From assembly GCF_947488565.1 (NCBI RefSeq), contig NZ_CANKZC010000004.1, positions 248,001 to 312,000 on the forward strand: a DNA stretch of 64,000 nucleotides, given 5' to 3'. The stretch is from an uncultured Psychrobacter sp. GTDB taxonomy: Bacteria; Pseudomonadota; Gammaproteobacteria; Pseudomonadales; Moraxellaceae. Positions 26,906 through 36,001 of the stretch are shown here, piece by piece (position 1 is the first letter of the stretch; every line of letters starts with the position of its first letter). Below the pieces are notes generated by a model. It was not told the origin of the DNA and did no database searches. It saw nothing but the letters and a program-made list of their open reading frames with translations. A program made the translations under genes and the position numbers.

Positions 26906-28342
26906 ATGGTAACTCCTCCAGAAGACCCCGCCAAGACACAGCATTCATCTCACTCAGAAAGTAGCGCCAAAACTCAAACCCCTCCAACGGCATTAGAAGC
27001 AGCAGGTATCAGTCCAGCTACAATGCAACTTGCCAATAACCCAGACTTTGAAAATGGACGCTGGTTCCCCACATGGCGACCTTATCGTGGGGATCTTGAT
27101 CACAATCCTGTCGGTATCAATGAATATCTACCCGCTTCTAAAAGTATTTTACTTGGTATTCAACATACCTTTGCTATGTTTGGTGCAACTGTCCTTGCAC
27201 CGCTGTTAATGGGTTTTGATCCCAACTTGGCTATTTTGATGTCAGGTATCTGCACGGTGATGTTCTTTATGATTACGGGCGGTCGTATGCCAAGCTATCT
27301 TGGCTCAAGCTTTGCCTTTATTGGCCCTGTCATTGCTGTGACAGCTTATGCTGGCGTAGGCTTTAATACCAATTTAGATGTTGCTTTAGGCGGCATTATG
27401 GCCTGCGGGATTATTTATGCGCTAATAGGCTTGTTAGTAATGAAGACTGGTACAGGCTGGATTGAGCGTTTAATGCCGCCTATCGTAACTGGCGCAATTG
27501 TCATGATTATTGGTCTTAATCTAGCACCAGTTACTATTCAAGGGGTGTCGGCCAATCAGTTTGACGCATGGATGGCAGCATTAACTGTGCTACTCATCAG
27601 TAGTGTGGCAGTATTTACGCGCGGTATGCTAAGACGTTTGCTGTTGTTAGTGGGTTTGATATTATCTTACATTGCTTACTATGTTATGACTAATATATTG
27701 GGTTTTGGCACGGCGATTGATTTTACAAGTGTGGCTGCTGCCGCATGGTTTGGCCTACCGGGTATACATGCACCGCGTTTTGAGATGAGTGCTATTATCT
27801 TAATAGCGCCGGTGGCTTTTATTCTCGTTGCCGAAAATCTTGGGCACTTTAAAGCAGTAGAAGGAATGACCAAATCACGCGTTACGCCTTATATGGGCCG
27901 TGCATTTTTGGCTGATGGCGTGGCCACAACGTTTTCAGCGGGGTTTGGTGGTACTGGGGTGACGACTTATGCTGAAAACATCGGTGTGATGGCAGTAACT
28001 AAGGTCTATAGCACAACTATCTTTGTCATAGCAGGTTTGGTTGCTATTTTATTAGGATTATCGCCAAAGTTTGGCGCTATTATTCAAACGATTCCTCCAG
28101 CATTATTGGGCGGTGCCTCTATTGTCGTTTTTGGCTTGATTGCTATTGCTGGGGTGAAAATATGGATAGACAGTCACATTGATTTTAGCAAAAACAGCAA
28201 TCTTATCATTGCTGCCGTTACGGTAATTATGGGTACGGGGAACTTTAGCTTACATCTAGGAGGTTTTGACTTAGGTGGTATCGGTACAGCAACTCTGACC
28301 GCTATCATACTAAATGCTTTGTTTAATAGTCAAAAAGAGTAG
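26906..28342 (+). CDS. NCS2 family nucleobase permease (UraA/RutG-like)
   Basis: Inner-membrane uptake of a nucleobase, most likely uracil or a related pyrimidine, with protons. About 14 hydrophobic segments run from residue 90 on, starting GIQHTFAMFGATVLAPLLMG. The substrate-site helices show SSFAFIGP, VAENLGHF (the NCS2 glutamate) and FGGTGVTTYAENIGVMAVTKVYS, which matches UraA/RutG rather than xanthine/urate carriers. The first 75 residues are hydrophilic, with Ser/Thr/Pro-rich start and WFPTWRPYRGDLDHNP, longer than in UraA. Single gene; the exact substrate is inferred. Confidence 0.88.
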   Translation: MVTPPEDPAKTQHSSHSESSAKTQTPPTALEAAGISPATMQLANNPDFENGRWFPTWRPYRGDLDHNPVGINEYLPASKSILLGIQHTFAMFGATVLAPLLMGFDPNLAILMSGICTVMFFMITGGRMPSYLGSSFAFIGPVIAVTAYAGVGFNTNLDVALGGIMACGIIYALIGLLVMKTGTGWIERLMPPIVTGAIVMIIGLNLAPVTIQGVSANQFDAWMAALTVLLISSVAVFTRGMLRRLLLLVGLILSYIAYYVMTNILGFGTAIDFTSVAAAAWFGLPGIHAPRFEMSAIILIAPVAFILVAENLGHFKAVEGMTKSRVTPYMGRAFLADGVATTFSAGFGGTGVTTYAENIGVMAVTKVYSTTIFVIAGLVAILLGLSPKFGAIIQTIPPALLGGASIVVFGLIAIAGVKIWIDSHIDFSKNSNLIIAAVTVIMGTGNFSLHLGGFDLGGIGTATLTAIILNALFNSQKE

Positions 28343-28352
28343 AGTACTATAT

Positions 28353-28372
28353 TTAGGTATTCTTATACCTAA
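28353..28372. terminator. Hairpin between the permease and EamA genes
   Basis: A perfect 8-base stem (28353-28360 with 28365-28372) with a 4-base loop between two convergent genes. There is no T-run, so it is a weak terminator candidate. Confidence 0.35.
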
Positions 28373-28400
28373 CAGTAGTCATTGTAATGATGAACAGTTT

Positions 28401-29333
28401 TTACTTGTATTTACGTCTATAAAACCTTGAAAAAAATCGATAACGACGCAGCGCGCCTGGCTTAGGCTTGATTGAGCCTAAGTAGATGGCAAACATAGTC
28501 AGTAGCGCGCCGCTCCATTGTAAAGTATTGATAGGTTTGTCCAGCCAGCTATAATCGATGATCAATGCCGCAACCGGCTCAGTTAATAAAAGCAGTCCTG
28601 TTAGTGTCAATGATAATTTGGGTATAGAGTAGACAATTAATCCCCATGCAACGCACTGCATCACTGCACCGTACACCAGCACCCAACCAACCTCAGACAA
28701 CGTATTAGGCATTATATTACCCATATCTAAAACGAGCATTGGCACGATCATAGCGAGTACTCCACCAATACTAATCAGTTGCATCAGTACAAAGATCGGG
28801 GTCGGTTCTGTGTCATGAGTCTTACGAATAAAAGTCATAGATGCAGCCAACATACCTCCTGACACAATGCCAGCAATAAACCCCCAAGTCGCGTTAGTGT
28901 TATGCGCAAACTCAGGGCTACCAATCATTGCCACGCCCAACATCGCTAGGCACAGACTGAGTAGCTGTAAAGCTGACTGACGCTCATTAAAATATAAAAA
29001 CCCAATAGCCGCCAAAAAGAAAATCTGTAAACTGTTGAGCAAGGTTGAGATGCCAGGGCCAACGGCATAGATACTCTCATGCCAAAGCGCTAAATCCAAT
29101 CCTAGAAATACGCCCGATAATAAACCGTAGATGATGGCACGCCTCGAGTGCGGCATCCTTTGTCCAGTCAACTTTGCCAGTACTGCAAATATAACGCCTG
29201 AAATAGCAAGGCGCCAAAATGCCATGGCCCAACCACCAATATCGACATGGGCGACAATTAGGCTTCCTAAGCCAAAAATAATACAACCAATGGTTAAACC
29301 AACCGTTGCAGAATATGAGGAGACAACCGCCAT
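28401..29333 (-). CDS. EamA/DMT family transporter
   Basis: Ten predicted membrane helices in two EamA repeats (about residues 8-135 and 145-295), the layout of the drug/metabolite transporter superfamily. Repeat features include MAFWRLAISGVIFA in the first half and LTGLLLLTEPVAALI in the second, the latter a typical EamA signature. The C-terminus is short and very basic (RRYRFFSRFYRRKYK), fitting a cytoplasmic tail. 310 residues, typical. Members export amino acids or metabolites, but substrate cannot be assigned. Single gene, convergent with the permease. Confidence 0.85.
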   Translation of the reverse strand: MAVVSSYSATVGLTIGCIIFGLGSLIVAHVDIGGWAMAFWRLAISGVIFAVLAKLTGQRMPHSRRAIIYGLLSGVFLGLDLALWHESIYAVGPGISTLLNSLQIFFLAAIGFLYFNERQSALQLLSLCLAMLGVAMIGSPEFAHNTNATWGFIAGIVSGGMLAASMTFIRKTHDTEPTPIFVLMQLISIGGVLAMIVPMLVLDMGNIMPNTLSEVGWVLVYGAVMQCVAWGLIVYSIPKLSLTLTGLLLLTEPVAALIIDYSWLDKPINTLQWSGALLTMFAIYLGSIKPKPGALRRYRFFSRFYRRKYK

Positions 29334-29821
29334 AAATTATCCTTATACCACAATCATGTGATCAGATAGGCAAATAAAAATAACGCTCAGACTATAGTGA
29401 CTGTCGCAAAGAATTTTGAATCTACAAGGTAGAAAACAAGGTTAAAATATTGAGCTTATAGTGATGTTATAAGCTGCTTACGTGTTTCTGATGGCCTAAA
29501 AATGGCTAAAAATTTATAGTCATAAACGCTTCACTTTATGATAGAAGGAGCATCAATATTTATCTATAACGGCATCGTTTATATCGATATATGACAAATT
29601 TTTGACACATTATCCATATCAGAGTCACATTCTTACAAGACTAGTGTTGGTTAAATTACTACTATTTGCTACTGTATTCACTTATAATTGTAAGTCTTAA
29701 TCGCTTACTACTTTGGTGAATTCTGCACGCCTTTTTTGCACCTCTTATATACTTTTTATTGTTATTAATGCCTTTGACAGCGAGTATGGTAGGCATTGAT
29801 ATTTTTAAATTAGGTTTGACT
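29334..29821. other. Divergent intergenic gap between EamA and WG-repeat genes
   Basis: About 490 bases with no other gene. A TTG at 29759 is in frame with the WG-repeat gene but lacks a ribosome binding site. I cannot place the promoters with confidence. Confidence 0.4.
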
Positions 29822-30961
29822 ATGTCTCAACGCTCCATACTAAAAAGGTCAACAGTTGCGCAAATATTATTAAAGCGTCAATCTGTACCATTATCAGCGC
29901 CCACTTTATCATTATTTCAAGGAGTGCGACTATCTTTGATGGCTGGTATATTGTTAAGTACCGTATCTGCAATGCCGATAGCCAACGCTGCCAGCTGTAA
30001 GATACCCAAAAGCTACTATAAAAACGTCTCTTGTACGTCCACTAATGGTTATTATTTAGCGATAACAGATTTTGGTGCACCAGTTGCATTGATTAATAGT
30101 AAAGGCAAAAGAGTCGTTGACCTGTCGCGCTACCAAAAGGTGGATGCCAATAATATGGCAGGCGGATTATTGCCTGTATTGCGTCATGGCCGCGTCGGTT
30201 ATATCAATATGCAAGGTCGTGAAGTGGTTCCTACCATATACGAGATGTTCAAAGGCAATGGAGGTTGGGCGCGTCCAGTATCTGAGGGCCGTATCATTGT
30301 CAAAAGAAACGGTGATTATGGCGTTATCGGCACAGGCAATCAGACAATCGTACCTTTCTCATCAACGATCACTGATATTGACGATTACCGAGGCGGGGTT
30401 GCTCGCATACGTAGAAACCAGTCTACAAGCTGGCTAGACAAAAATGGCAAAACCACTAGCGACCCCAATGCTAAAGAGGGTAACAGTGGAGCAATGTCTG
30501 CTACTGCTCAAACGCAGCAACCAAGATCCACACCTTTCACGACTTTGCAGCCTCATCAGCAAGATGGTCGCTGGGGTTTCGTTGATGATAAAAACGTCAC
30601 TATGATTACTTACTCATTTGATGAAGTACGCCCATTTTCTGAAGGATTGGCTGCCGTGCGTCTGAATGATAAATGGGGGTTTGTAAACCTAGGGGGTGAG
30701 CTGGTTATACCATTTCGATTTGAAGATAGTGGCTTGATTGCTGTTACTGATAATAACAGTAATAAAGATATAAGCAGTGTTGAGAATGAGGGTAGTGTTA
30801 AGGATGAAAGCAATCTCGAAGATGAAAGTAGCATCAAAGATACAAGTGCTAAAAAACCGACTACGTTTATATTTAAAGATAACAAAGCGTGGGTAGGCAA
30901 TCTAAAAGATGGTAGTAAGATTTGTATTGATAAAAAAGGTGATAACGTCAGCTGTGAGTAG
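29822..30961 (+). CDS. WG-repeat protein, probably exported
   Basis: The N-terminus has a basic region and then a hydrophobic stretch ending MPIANA-ASC, a likely signal peptide with a long n-region. The mature part has WG-type beta repeats: GRVGYINMQGREVVPTIY, GDYGVIGTGNQTIVPF, GRWGFVDDKNVTMITY and DKWGFVNLGGELVIPFRF. A linker of about 25 residues rich in Asn, Ser, Glu and Asp (repeated DESS/NLEDESS units) splits the last part. WG repeats are often in surface or secreted proteins, but no activity is known. I use the ATG at 29822 with aggttt before it. Closed by a strong terminator. Confidence 0.78.
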   Translation: MSQRSILKRSTVAQILLKRQSVPLSAPTLSLFQGVRLSLMAGILLSTVSAMPIANAASCKIPKSYYKNVSCTSTNGYYLAITDFGAPVALINSKGKRVVDLSRYQKVDANNMAGGLLPVLRHGRVGYINMQGREVVPTIYEMFKGNGGWARPVSEGRIIVKRNGDYGVIGTGNQTIVPFSSTITDIDDYRGGVARIRRNQSTSWLDKNGKTTSDPNAKEGNSGAMSATAQTQQPRSTPFTTLQPHQQDGRWGFVDDKNVTMITYSFDEVRPFSEGLAAVRLNDKWGFVNLGGELVIPFRFEDSGLIAVTDNNSNKDISSVENEGSVKDESNLEDESSIKDTSAKKPTTFIFKDNKAWVGNLKDGSKICIDKKGDNVSCE

Positions 30962-30984
30962 TCAAATATGGATGAAACACTGTT

Positions 30985-31033
30985 AAAAAAAGGCTAGAAA
31001 ACACATATTATTTATGCTTTCTAGCCTTTTTTT
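30985..31033. terminator. Bidirectional terminator between the WG and hydrolase genes
   Basis: A 16-base stem (30985-31000 with 31018-31033), including ggctagaaa/tttctagcc and flanking A and T runs, with a 17-base loop. Confidence 0.9.
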
Positions 31034-31078
31034 AGCAGTGATAGAGTAGCGTGTTAAAAACCATTCAATCTAAGCTGT

Positions 31079-32194
31079 TTAATTTAATAGATGATTGCGT
31101 ATTAAATCAACAAGATAAGGTTGATAGTACGCTGGAATATCATGTGCCATGCCCTCAATCAAATGGAATTTCGCATTTGGAATGGTCTTAGCCACTACGC
31201 GACCTTGCGAAGCCGGCAGTAAACCATCTGCACTACCATGAATGACGATGGTCGGCGCTTTGACTTGTTTACTAAAGCGACTAATGGAGCCTGATGCCAA
31301 AATAGCATTTAACTGCTGCACCGTACCTAGCGGGTGGAAGTTACGTTGATAGCGAAGTTTGGCAATTTCGCGTACCGTTCGTACATTAACATGACCGGGT
31401 GTCCCTACTGTTTTCATAAACCAAACGCTATGGCGTACGATATCACGCTCAGAATGACTCTCAGGACGATTGATCAAGGTATATAACTGCTTGGGTTTGG
31501 GGGGCTTTAAAAAAGCGCGATTGGTCGTGGTAAACATCAGCGCTAGGCGCTCTACTAAACTTGGATAGCGCGCAGCAACGATCTGTGCAATCATACCGCC
31601 CATAGAAGCGCCGAGCAGATGTGTACTACCAAGATTCAACGCCTTGATCAGACGTACAGTATCTTCTGCCATATCGGTTAGATTGTACGCAACCTGTTGG
31701 CTCTTGTTGGATAGCCCCGTTTGCAAACGCAACATCATCTTAAGTTGGCTTACACGTGGCAAACCCTCAATCTGAACTTTAGAAGACAGACCAATATCAC
31801 GATTGTCAAAACGAATCACAAAAAAACCAGCATCAATCAGACGTTTTATAAAGTCATCTGGCCAAAACACCATTTGCGAGCCAAGACCCATTACCATAAG
31901 TAGGGGCGGATGAGTAGGATTCCCACCAGCCTCGACACATAGATTGATACCATCGCCGATATCAATCATGGCTTGATAAAGATGATCGCTCAGATCTGAC
32001 GCTCGCCAGTTATGCTCACCAAGCGTTTCCCAAGCTGGTGTAGGGTAGCTGTATGCTAAATCAACAGGCATTGGAAAACTATCAGAAACATCAGGTAAGC
32101 CTGTTACCTCAGATTTGTCCCTAATTTGTGTGTCTATAGGCTTGTTTGAGCCAAAATAAGGGGTGGTGTCATCAGAATAATTCGAATTCGTCAT
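31079..32194 (-). CDS. Alpha/beta hydrolase
   Basis: Serine hydrolase of unknown substrate. The nucleophile elbow is GASMGGM (S197), the oxyanion region LMVMGLGSQM, the acid in IHGSADGLLP and the catalytic histidine in EGMAHDIP. Residues 1-75 are a hydrophilic extension before the fold, and the cap region (about 205-280) is basic. 371 residues. It begins 28 bases after the rubredoxin gene on the same strand, so the two are likely co-transcribed. Similar proteins are annotated as esterases or haloperoxidase-like hydrolases, which does not settle the reaction. Confidence 0.85.
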   Translation of the reverse strand: MTNSNYSDDTTPYFGSNKPIDTQIRDKSEVTGLPDVSDSFPMPVDLAYSYPTPAWETLGEHNWRASDLSDHLYQAMIDIGDGINLCVEAGGNPTHPPLLMVMGLGSQMVFWPDDFIKRLIDAGFFVIRFDNRDIGLSSKVQIEGLPRVSQLKMMLRLQTGLSNKSQQVAYNLTDMAEDTVRLIKALNLGSTHLLGASMGGMIAQIVAARYPSLVERLALMFTTTNRAFLKPPKPKQLYTLINRPESHSERDIVRHSVWFMKTVGTPGHVNVRTVREIAKLRYQRNFHPLGTVQQLNAILASGSISRFSKQVKAPTIVIHGSADGLLPASQGRVVAKTIPNAKFHLIEGMAHDIPAYYQPYLVDLIRNHLLN

Positions 32195-32222
32195 GGGATA
32201 TCCTAGTTAGCGTTCTGTAAAT

Positions 32223-32387
32223 CTAGACTTCCATCATCTCAAAATCTAACTTACCAACACCGCATTCAGGACACGTCCAGTCATCAGGGATATCATCCCA
32301 TTTAGTACCAGGAGCGATACCTTCTTCAGGGCAGCCAAGCTCCTCATCATAAATCCAACCACACACAATACATTCATAACGTTTCAT
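32223..32387 (-). CDS. rubA: Rubredoxin
   Basis: A 54-residue one-iron electron carrier, found by translating the gap between the hydrolase and apt. It has both CxxC pairs: [13 protein letters not shown] near the start and [10 protein letters not shown] near the end, plus the aromatic and acidic residues usual for rubredoxin ([10 protein letters not shown]). The ATG at 32387 has taggat upstream at a good distance. In related bacteria rubredoxin passes electrons from rubredoxin reductase to alkane hydroxylase or similar enzymes; neither partner gene is in this window. It lies 28 bases before the alpha/beta hydrolase gene. Confidence 0.93.
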   Translation of the reverse strand: MKRYECIVCGWIYDEELGCPEEGIAPGTKWDDIPDDWTCPECGVGKLDFEMMEV

Positions 32388-32668
32388 AAATAATCCTATC
32401 AATTGTTACTGGTTCTATCTTTGTTAGCAGCCTGTAAAAGCGCCCGTAGTTTATCATATAACGACACTTTACGTGGTTAAGTTTACACTTGTATATTGAG
32501 ATAAGTAAGCATTTATCAAGTTATAGATTACATTTTACTTGATGTAATTGACCTTATCTATTTGTGTTGGCCCATCAAAATAATAGTCACTGTGTTATGA
32601 TGAGCCTCGCTAATTTAGGCATTACATGCATTTTTACTACTGTACATGATTTTAAATAAAGGGTGATT

Positions 32669-33238
32669 ATGAGCGTTACTACCGCCGCTATACCAGTTGA
32701 TAACAAATCCAAGCCATCTCATGTGCTGAATACTGACCATCCATTTTGGCAAATTATACGTACTGTACCTGACTTTCCAAAAGTCGGCATTGATTTTTAT
32801 GATATTACGCCGTTACTGCGTAGTCATATTGATGAGGTTATCGATGCGCTTTTAGCAGCACTACCGGATGGACTGATTGATGAAGTGGACTGTTTGGGAG
32901 CGGTTGAAGCACGCGGTTTTGTATTTGCAAGCTTACTGGCAGGTCGATTGGGTAAAGGGATGATACTGCTACGCAAACCAGGCAAATTACCTCCGCCAGT
33001 TGCCAACAAGGCTTATGCGCTAGAGTACGGTAAAGATACGCTTGAGATGCAAAACAACTTACCGCCTGAGCGTGTCCTATTGGTGGATGATATCTTGGCG
33101 ACCGGTGGCACGCTTACGACTGCTTATGAGCTATGTAGATCAGCTGAACATACGGTAGTAGGGGCTTTAGTATTGCTTGATCTAGTCGACTTACATGGTG
33201 AGTTTGCAGTACCGGTTTACACCGTTTTGAAGGCTTAA
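32669..33238 (+). CDS. apt: Adenine phosphoribosyltransferase
   Basis: Salvages adenine to AMP with PRPP. The PRPP-binding motif is VLLVDDILATGGTL near residue 135, and the substrate region GAVEARGFVFAS is typical of Apt. The family core starts IIRTVPDFPKVGI; about 28 residues precede it. I use the ATG at 32669 with aaaggg in front; the GTG two codons earlier overlaps that site. 189 residues, normal. Single gene ending at a strong terminator. Confidence 0.95.
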   Translation: MSVTTAAIPVDNKSKPSHVLNTDHPFWQIIRTVPDFPKVGIDFYDITPLLRSHIDEVIDALLAALPDGLIDEVDCLGAVEARGFVFASLLAGRLGKGMILLRKPGKLPPPVANKAYALEYGKDTLEMQNNLPPERVLLVDDILATGGTLTTAYELCRSAEHTVVGALVLLDLVDLHGEFAVPVYTVLKA

Positions 33239-33257
33239 ATATCGCTGTTAAAATACG

Positions 33258-33295
33258 AAAAAAGCGCCCCAGCTTAATTGTTAGGGCGCTTTTTT
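33258..33295. terminator. Bidirectional terminator between apt and the transaldolase gene
   Basis: A perfect 12-base stem (33258-33269 with 33284-33295), containing gcgccc/gggcgc, with A and T runs and a 14-base loop. Confidence 0.9.
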
Positions 33296-33332
33296 ATTAA
33301 ATAAGGGTAGCTATATCGTTTTGTATGAATTA

Positions 33333-34271
33333 TTAGCGTAATGCTGCCAACGTCTGAGCCAGCTCGTCGCGTGCACCAATAAAACCATCAATGCCTTTAG
33401 GCAACAAATCTTGTGTGATTTTATCTTGTTGATACTCATGAATAAAAGCCTCGTGAGTCAAGCTGACCTTTTTCATAGCATCCGCATCTGTAGCCATAGC
33501 AGATGAGAGTTGAGGCGTAACGCTTGTATCCATTGCAGCCAATTCATCAATAAGGTTTGGCGCAATGGTTAGCAGGTCACAACCTGCCAATGCAAGTATT
33601 TGCTCAACTGAGCGAAAGCTTGCTCCCATCACTTGTGTGTCATAGCCATGCTGCTTATAGTATTGATAAATAAGCTTTACTGATTGTACGCCCATATCGT
33701 CAGAGACGGGGACATTTTGACGATTTTGTTGGCGTTTTTGCCAATCTAAAATACGACCGACAAAAGGTGAAATCAGGGTGACTCCTGCATCAGCACAAGC
33801 GACGGCTTGGTGTTGCCCAAACAGTAACGTTAAGTTGCAATGGATACCTTGAGTCTCAAGGTAGCGCGCCGCTTCAATCCCTTGCCAAGTAGCCGCCATT
33901 TTAATCAAGATACGCTCAGAGTCGACGCCTGCTTTTTGGTAAGCGTCCATAAACTCTAAAGCTTTATCAATGGTCGCTTGTGTGTCATAAGATAAGCGAG
34001 CATCAACCTCTGTAGATACGCGGCCTTCGATCAACTCCAAAATATCGCAGCCAATTTGAATGGTAAGCGCGTCGATGACTGCGTCCACATTGCCTTGATG
34101 TTGGCTCATGGTCTCTAGCAGCAGCGCTTGATTATCAGAGTTCATAAGTGCTTTGGTGATTAAGCTTGGATTGGTGGTCGCATCGATAGGTTTTAGTCGC
34201 GCAATAGCGGCAAGGTCGCCTGTATCTGCAACAATAGTGGTCATGGTGCTAAGTTGTTGTAATGCGCTCAT
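33333..34271 (-). CDS. tal: Transaldolase
   Basis: Non-oxidative pentose phosphate pathway: moves a dihydroxyacetone unit from sedoheptulose 7-phosphate to glyceraldehyde 3-phosphate. Motifs are DATTNPSL near the start, the Schiff-base lysine in RILIKMAATWQG, and CNLTLLFGQHQAVACADAG. It resembles TalA/TalB in length (312 residues) and sequence. ATG occurs twice in a row; the second (34271) has better spacing to aagga. Stands alone on the - strand. Confidence 0.93.
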   Translation of the reverse strand: MSALQQLSTMTTIVADTGDLAAIARLKPIDATTNPSLITKALMNSDNQALLLETMSQHQGNVDAVIDALTIQIGCDILELIEGRVSTEVDARLSYDTQATIDKALEFMDAYQKAGVDSERILIKMAATWQGIEAARYLETQGIHCNLTLLFGQHQAVACADAGVTLISPFVGRILDWQKRQQNRQNVPVSDDMGVQSVKLIYQYYKQHGYDTQVMGASFRSVEQILALAGCDLLTIAPNLIDELAAMDTSVTPQLSSAMATDADAMKKVSLTHEAFIHEYQQDKITQDLLPKGIDGFIGARDELAQTLAALR

Positions 34272-34702
34272 CATATATCCTTATAAAAACAGTTAACGGT
34301 AGCCATTCGCCTAATAGCGGTATGACTCATATGAAACTGTAGCACAATTTGCTATGTAAATTTGCATGATAGTTTGGCTGGTACTGTTTTCTCAAGTATA
34401 TATTTGGCAATCATAAAAAAGATGGCCCTTTATCATGATTTTGTGTCATTTAGTTTATTTACGCATGGGCACTGTGCAAGGTTTTTGCTATAGTAGAGGC
34501 GGTTGTTTGATTGGCTGTCAAATTTGCCAACCGTTAACTTATAAAGAATAAGTTGTAAAGGTTAAATGATACGAACCGAATTATAAAAAATGAGCCATAA
34601 ATAAGACAAAGATAAAACACCTTAAATATATTGATGACATGCTAGATACGTTAGTATTTAAGGTTGTAGTGACACTAACAGGAATAAAAAGGATAAGCGG
34701 TA
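34272..34702. other. Divergent intergenic gap between tal and pheA
   Basis: About 430 bases with no other gene. An inverted repeat aactta/taagtt (34536-34541, 34549-34554) lies about 150 bases before pheA. I looked for a Phe-rich leader peptide and attenuator before pheA and did not find one. Both promoters must be here. Confidence 0.4.
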
Positions 34703-35884
34703 ATGAGTGAGCAGTCTTCAAAACAAAACACAAATCATCTAAATCCAACTGCCGCAAGTACAAGCGATACCGCGACCGATCAAGAATTTTTGAACCAACT
34801 GCGCCACAGTATTGATGCGGTCGACACTGAAATACATACGCTGATAAACGACCGGGCCAAGCTTGCTCAACAAGTGGCAACTGTCAAAAAGGAGCATGTG
34901 GCAAAAATTGGTGTTGCTGCTGAGCAAAATCCTATCTTTTATCGTCCAGAACGCGAAGCACAAGTGTTGAAAGCGGTCATGGAGCGTAATACTGGTCCAA
35001 TCGCTGATGAAAAAATGGCACGTTTGTTCCGTGAGATCATGTCGGTTTGCTTGGATTTAGAAGCGCCGCAGCGTATTGCATTTTTAGGTCCAGTTGGTAC
35101 CTTTACTCATGCTGCCGCTTTAAAGCATTTTGGTAAAGCTGCTAACACCGTACCGATGACGACCATTACTGATGTATTCCGTGAAGTTGAAGCTGGTACT
35201 GCTATGTATGGTGTGGTGCCCGTTGAAAATTCTTCAGAAGGGGTGGTCAACCATACTTTGGATGGATTCTTATCTTCAACGTTGAAGATTATTGGGGAAG
35301 TTGAGTTACCCATTCATCAAAACTTTCTTGTTGCTGAACACACCAAGGTTGATAGCTTAAGCCGTATTTATTCACACCAGCAGTCGCTTGCCCAGTGTCG
35401 TCATTGGCTCGATGTTAATTTTCCTAATGTTGAGCGTGTGGCAGTATCAAGTAATGGTGAAGCGGCCCGTCGTCTTAAAAACGAGTGGCATTCAGCAGCT
35501 ATCGCAGGTGATGTCGCCGCTGCAGAGTATGATCTGCATAAGCTATATTCAAATATTGAAGACAATCCTAGTAATACCACGCGTTTTTTAATTGTTGGTC
35601 ACGAGGCCATTGCGCCATCAGGACAAGACAAGACTTCTATTGTGGTCTCAGCTCATGACAAAGCAGGTGCCCTAATCGAAATCCTCAAGCCATTGTCATA
35701 TCATGGTGTGTCGATGACCAGCATTGAGACTCGACCTGAACGTCCTAATAAATGGGCCTATGTCTTCTTTATTGATATGAATGGTCATATTCAAGATGTA
35801 AATGTGAGTGCAGCTATCGATGATATTCGGCCGTTGGTGAAAGATGTACGTGTACTAGGCTCATATCCGAAAGCTGTGCTATAG
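34703..35884 (+). CDS. pheA: Chorismate mutase / prephenate dehydratase
   Basis: Two-step enzyme from chorismate to phenylpyruvate for phenylalanine. Chorismate mutase domain (about residues 28-115: LRHSIDAVDTEI, REAQVLK), prephenate dehydratase domain (120-300: AFLGPVGTFTHAAA, VPVENSSEGVV, and the TRF motif in NTTRFLIV) and a C-terminal ACT domain (310-393). The ACT domain has GALIEIL and ETRPERP, close to the GALV and ESRP motifs that bind phenylalanine, so feedback inhibition is expected. The first 27 residues are a polar extension. First gene of the aromatic block. Confidence 0.95.
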   Translation: MSEQSSKQNTNHLNPTAASTSDTATDQEFLNQLRHSIDAVDTEIHTLINDRAKLAQQVATVKKEHVAKIGVAAEQNPIFYRPEREAQVLKAVMERNTGPIADEKMARLFREIMSVCLDLEAPQRIAFLGPVGTFTHAAALKHFGKAANTVPMTTITDVFREVEAGTAMYGVVPVENSSEGVVNHTLDGFLSSTLKIIGEVELPIHQNFLVAEHTKVDSLSRIYSHQQSLAQCRHWLDVNFPNVERVAVSSNGEAARRLKNEWHSAAIAGDVAAAEYDLHKLYSNIEDNPSNTTRFLIVGHEAIAPSGQDKTSIVVSAHDKAGALIEILKPLSYHGVSMTSIETRPERPNKWAYVFFIDMNGHIQDVNVSAAIDDIRPLVKDVRVLGSYPKAVL

Positions 35885-36001
35885 AGCGCTTGTTATGCAA
35901 TGAATGTTGTATGAATAAAGCGGTCATCGTATGCGTTTTAACAGTAACCACTAATAATAAGTCATTCATAATAAATAGGTTATAACATCTTAGGATAAAT
36001 T

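Noticed and set aside
30610..30900. Leu/Ser-rich - strand frame of 96 codons
   Set aside because: It is antisense to the WG-repeat gene linker; no ribosome binding site or family match.
34500..34700. Phenylalanine attenuator before pheA
   Set aside because: No Phe-rich leader peptide and no terminator/antiterminator pair was found.
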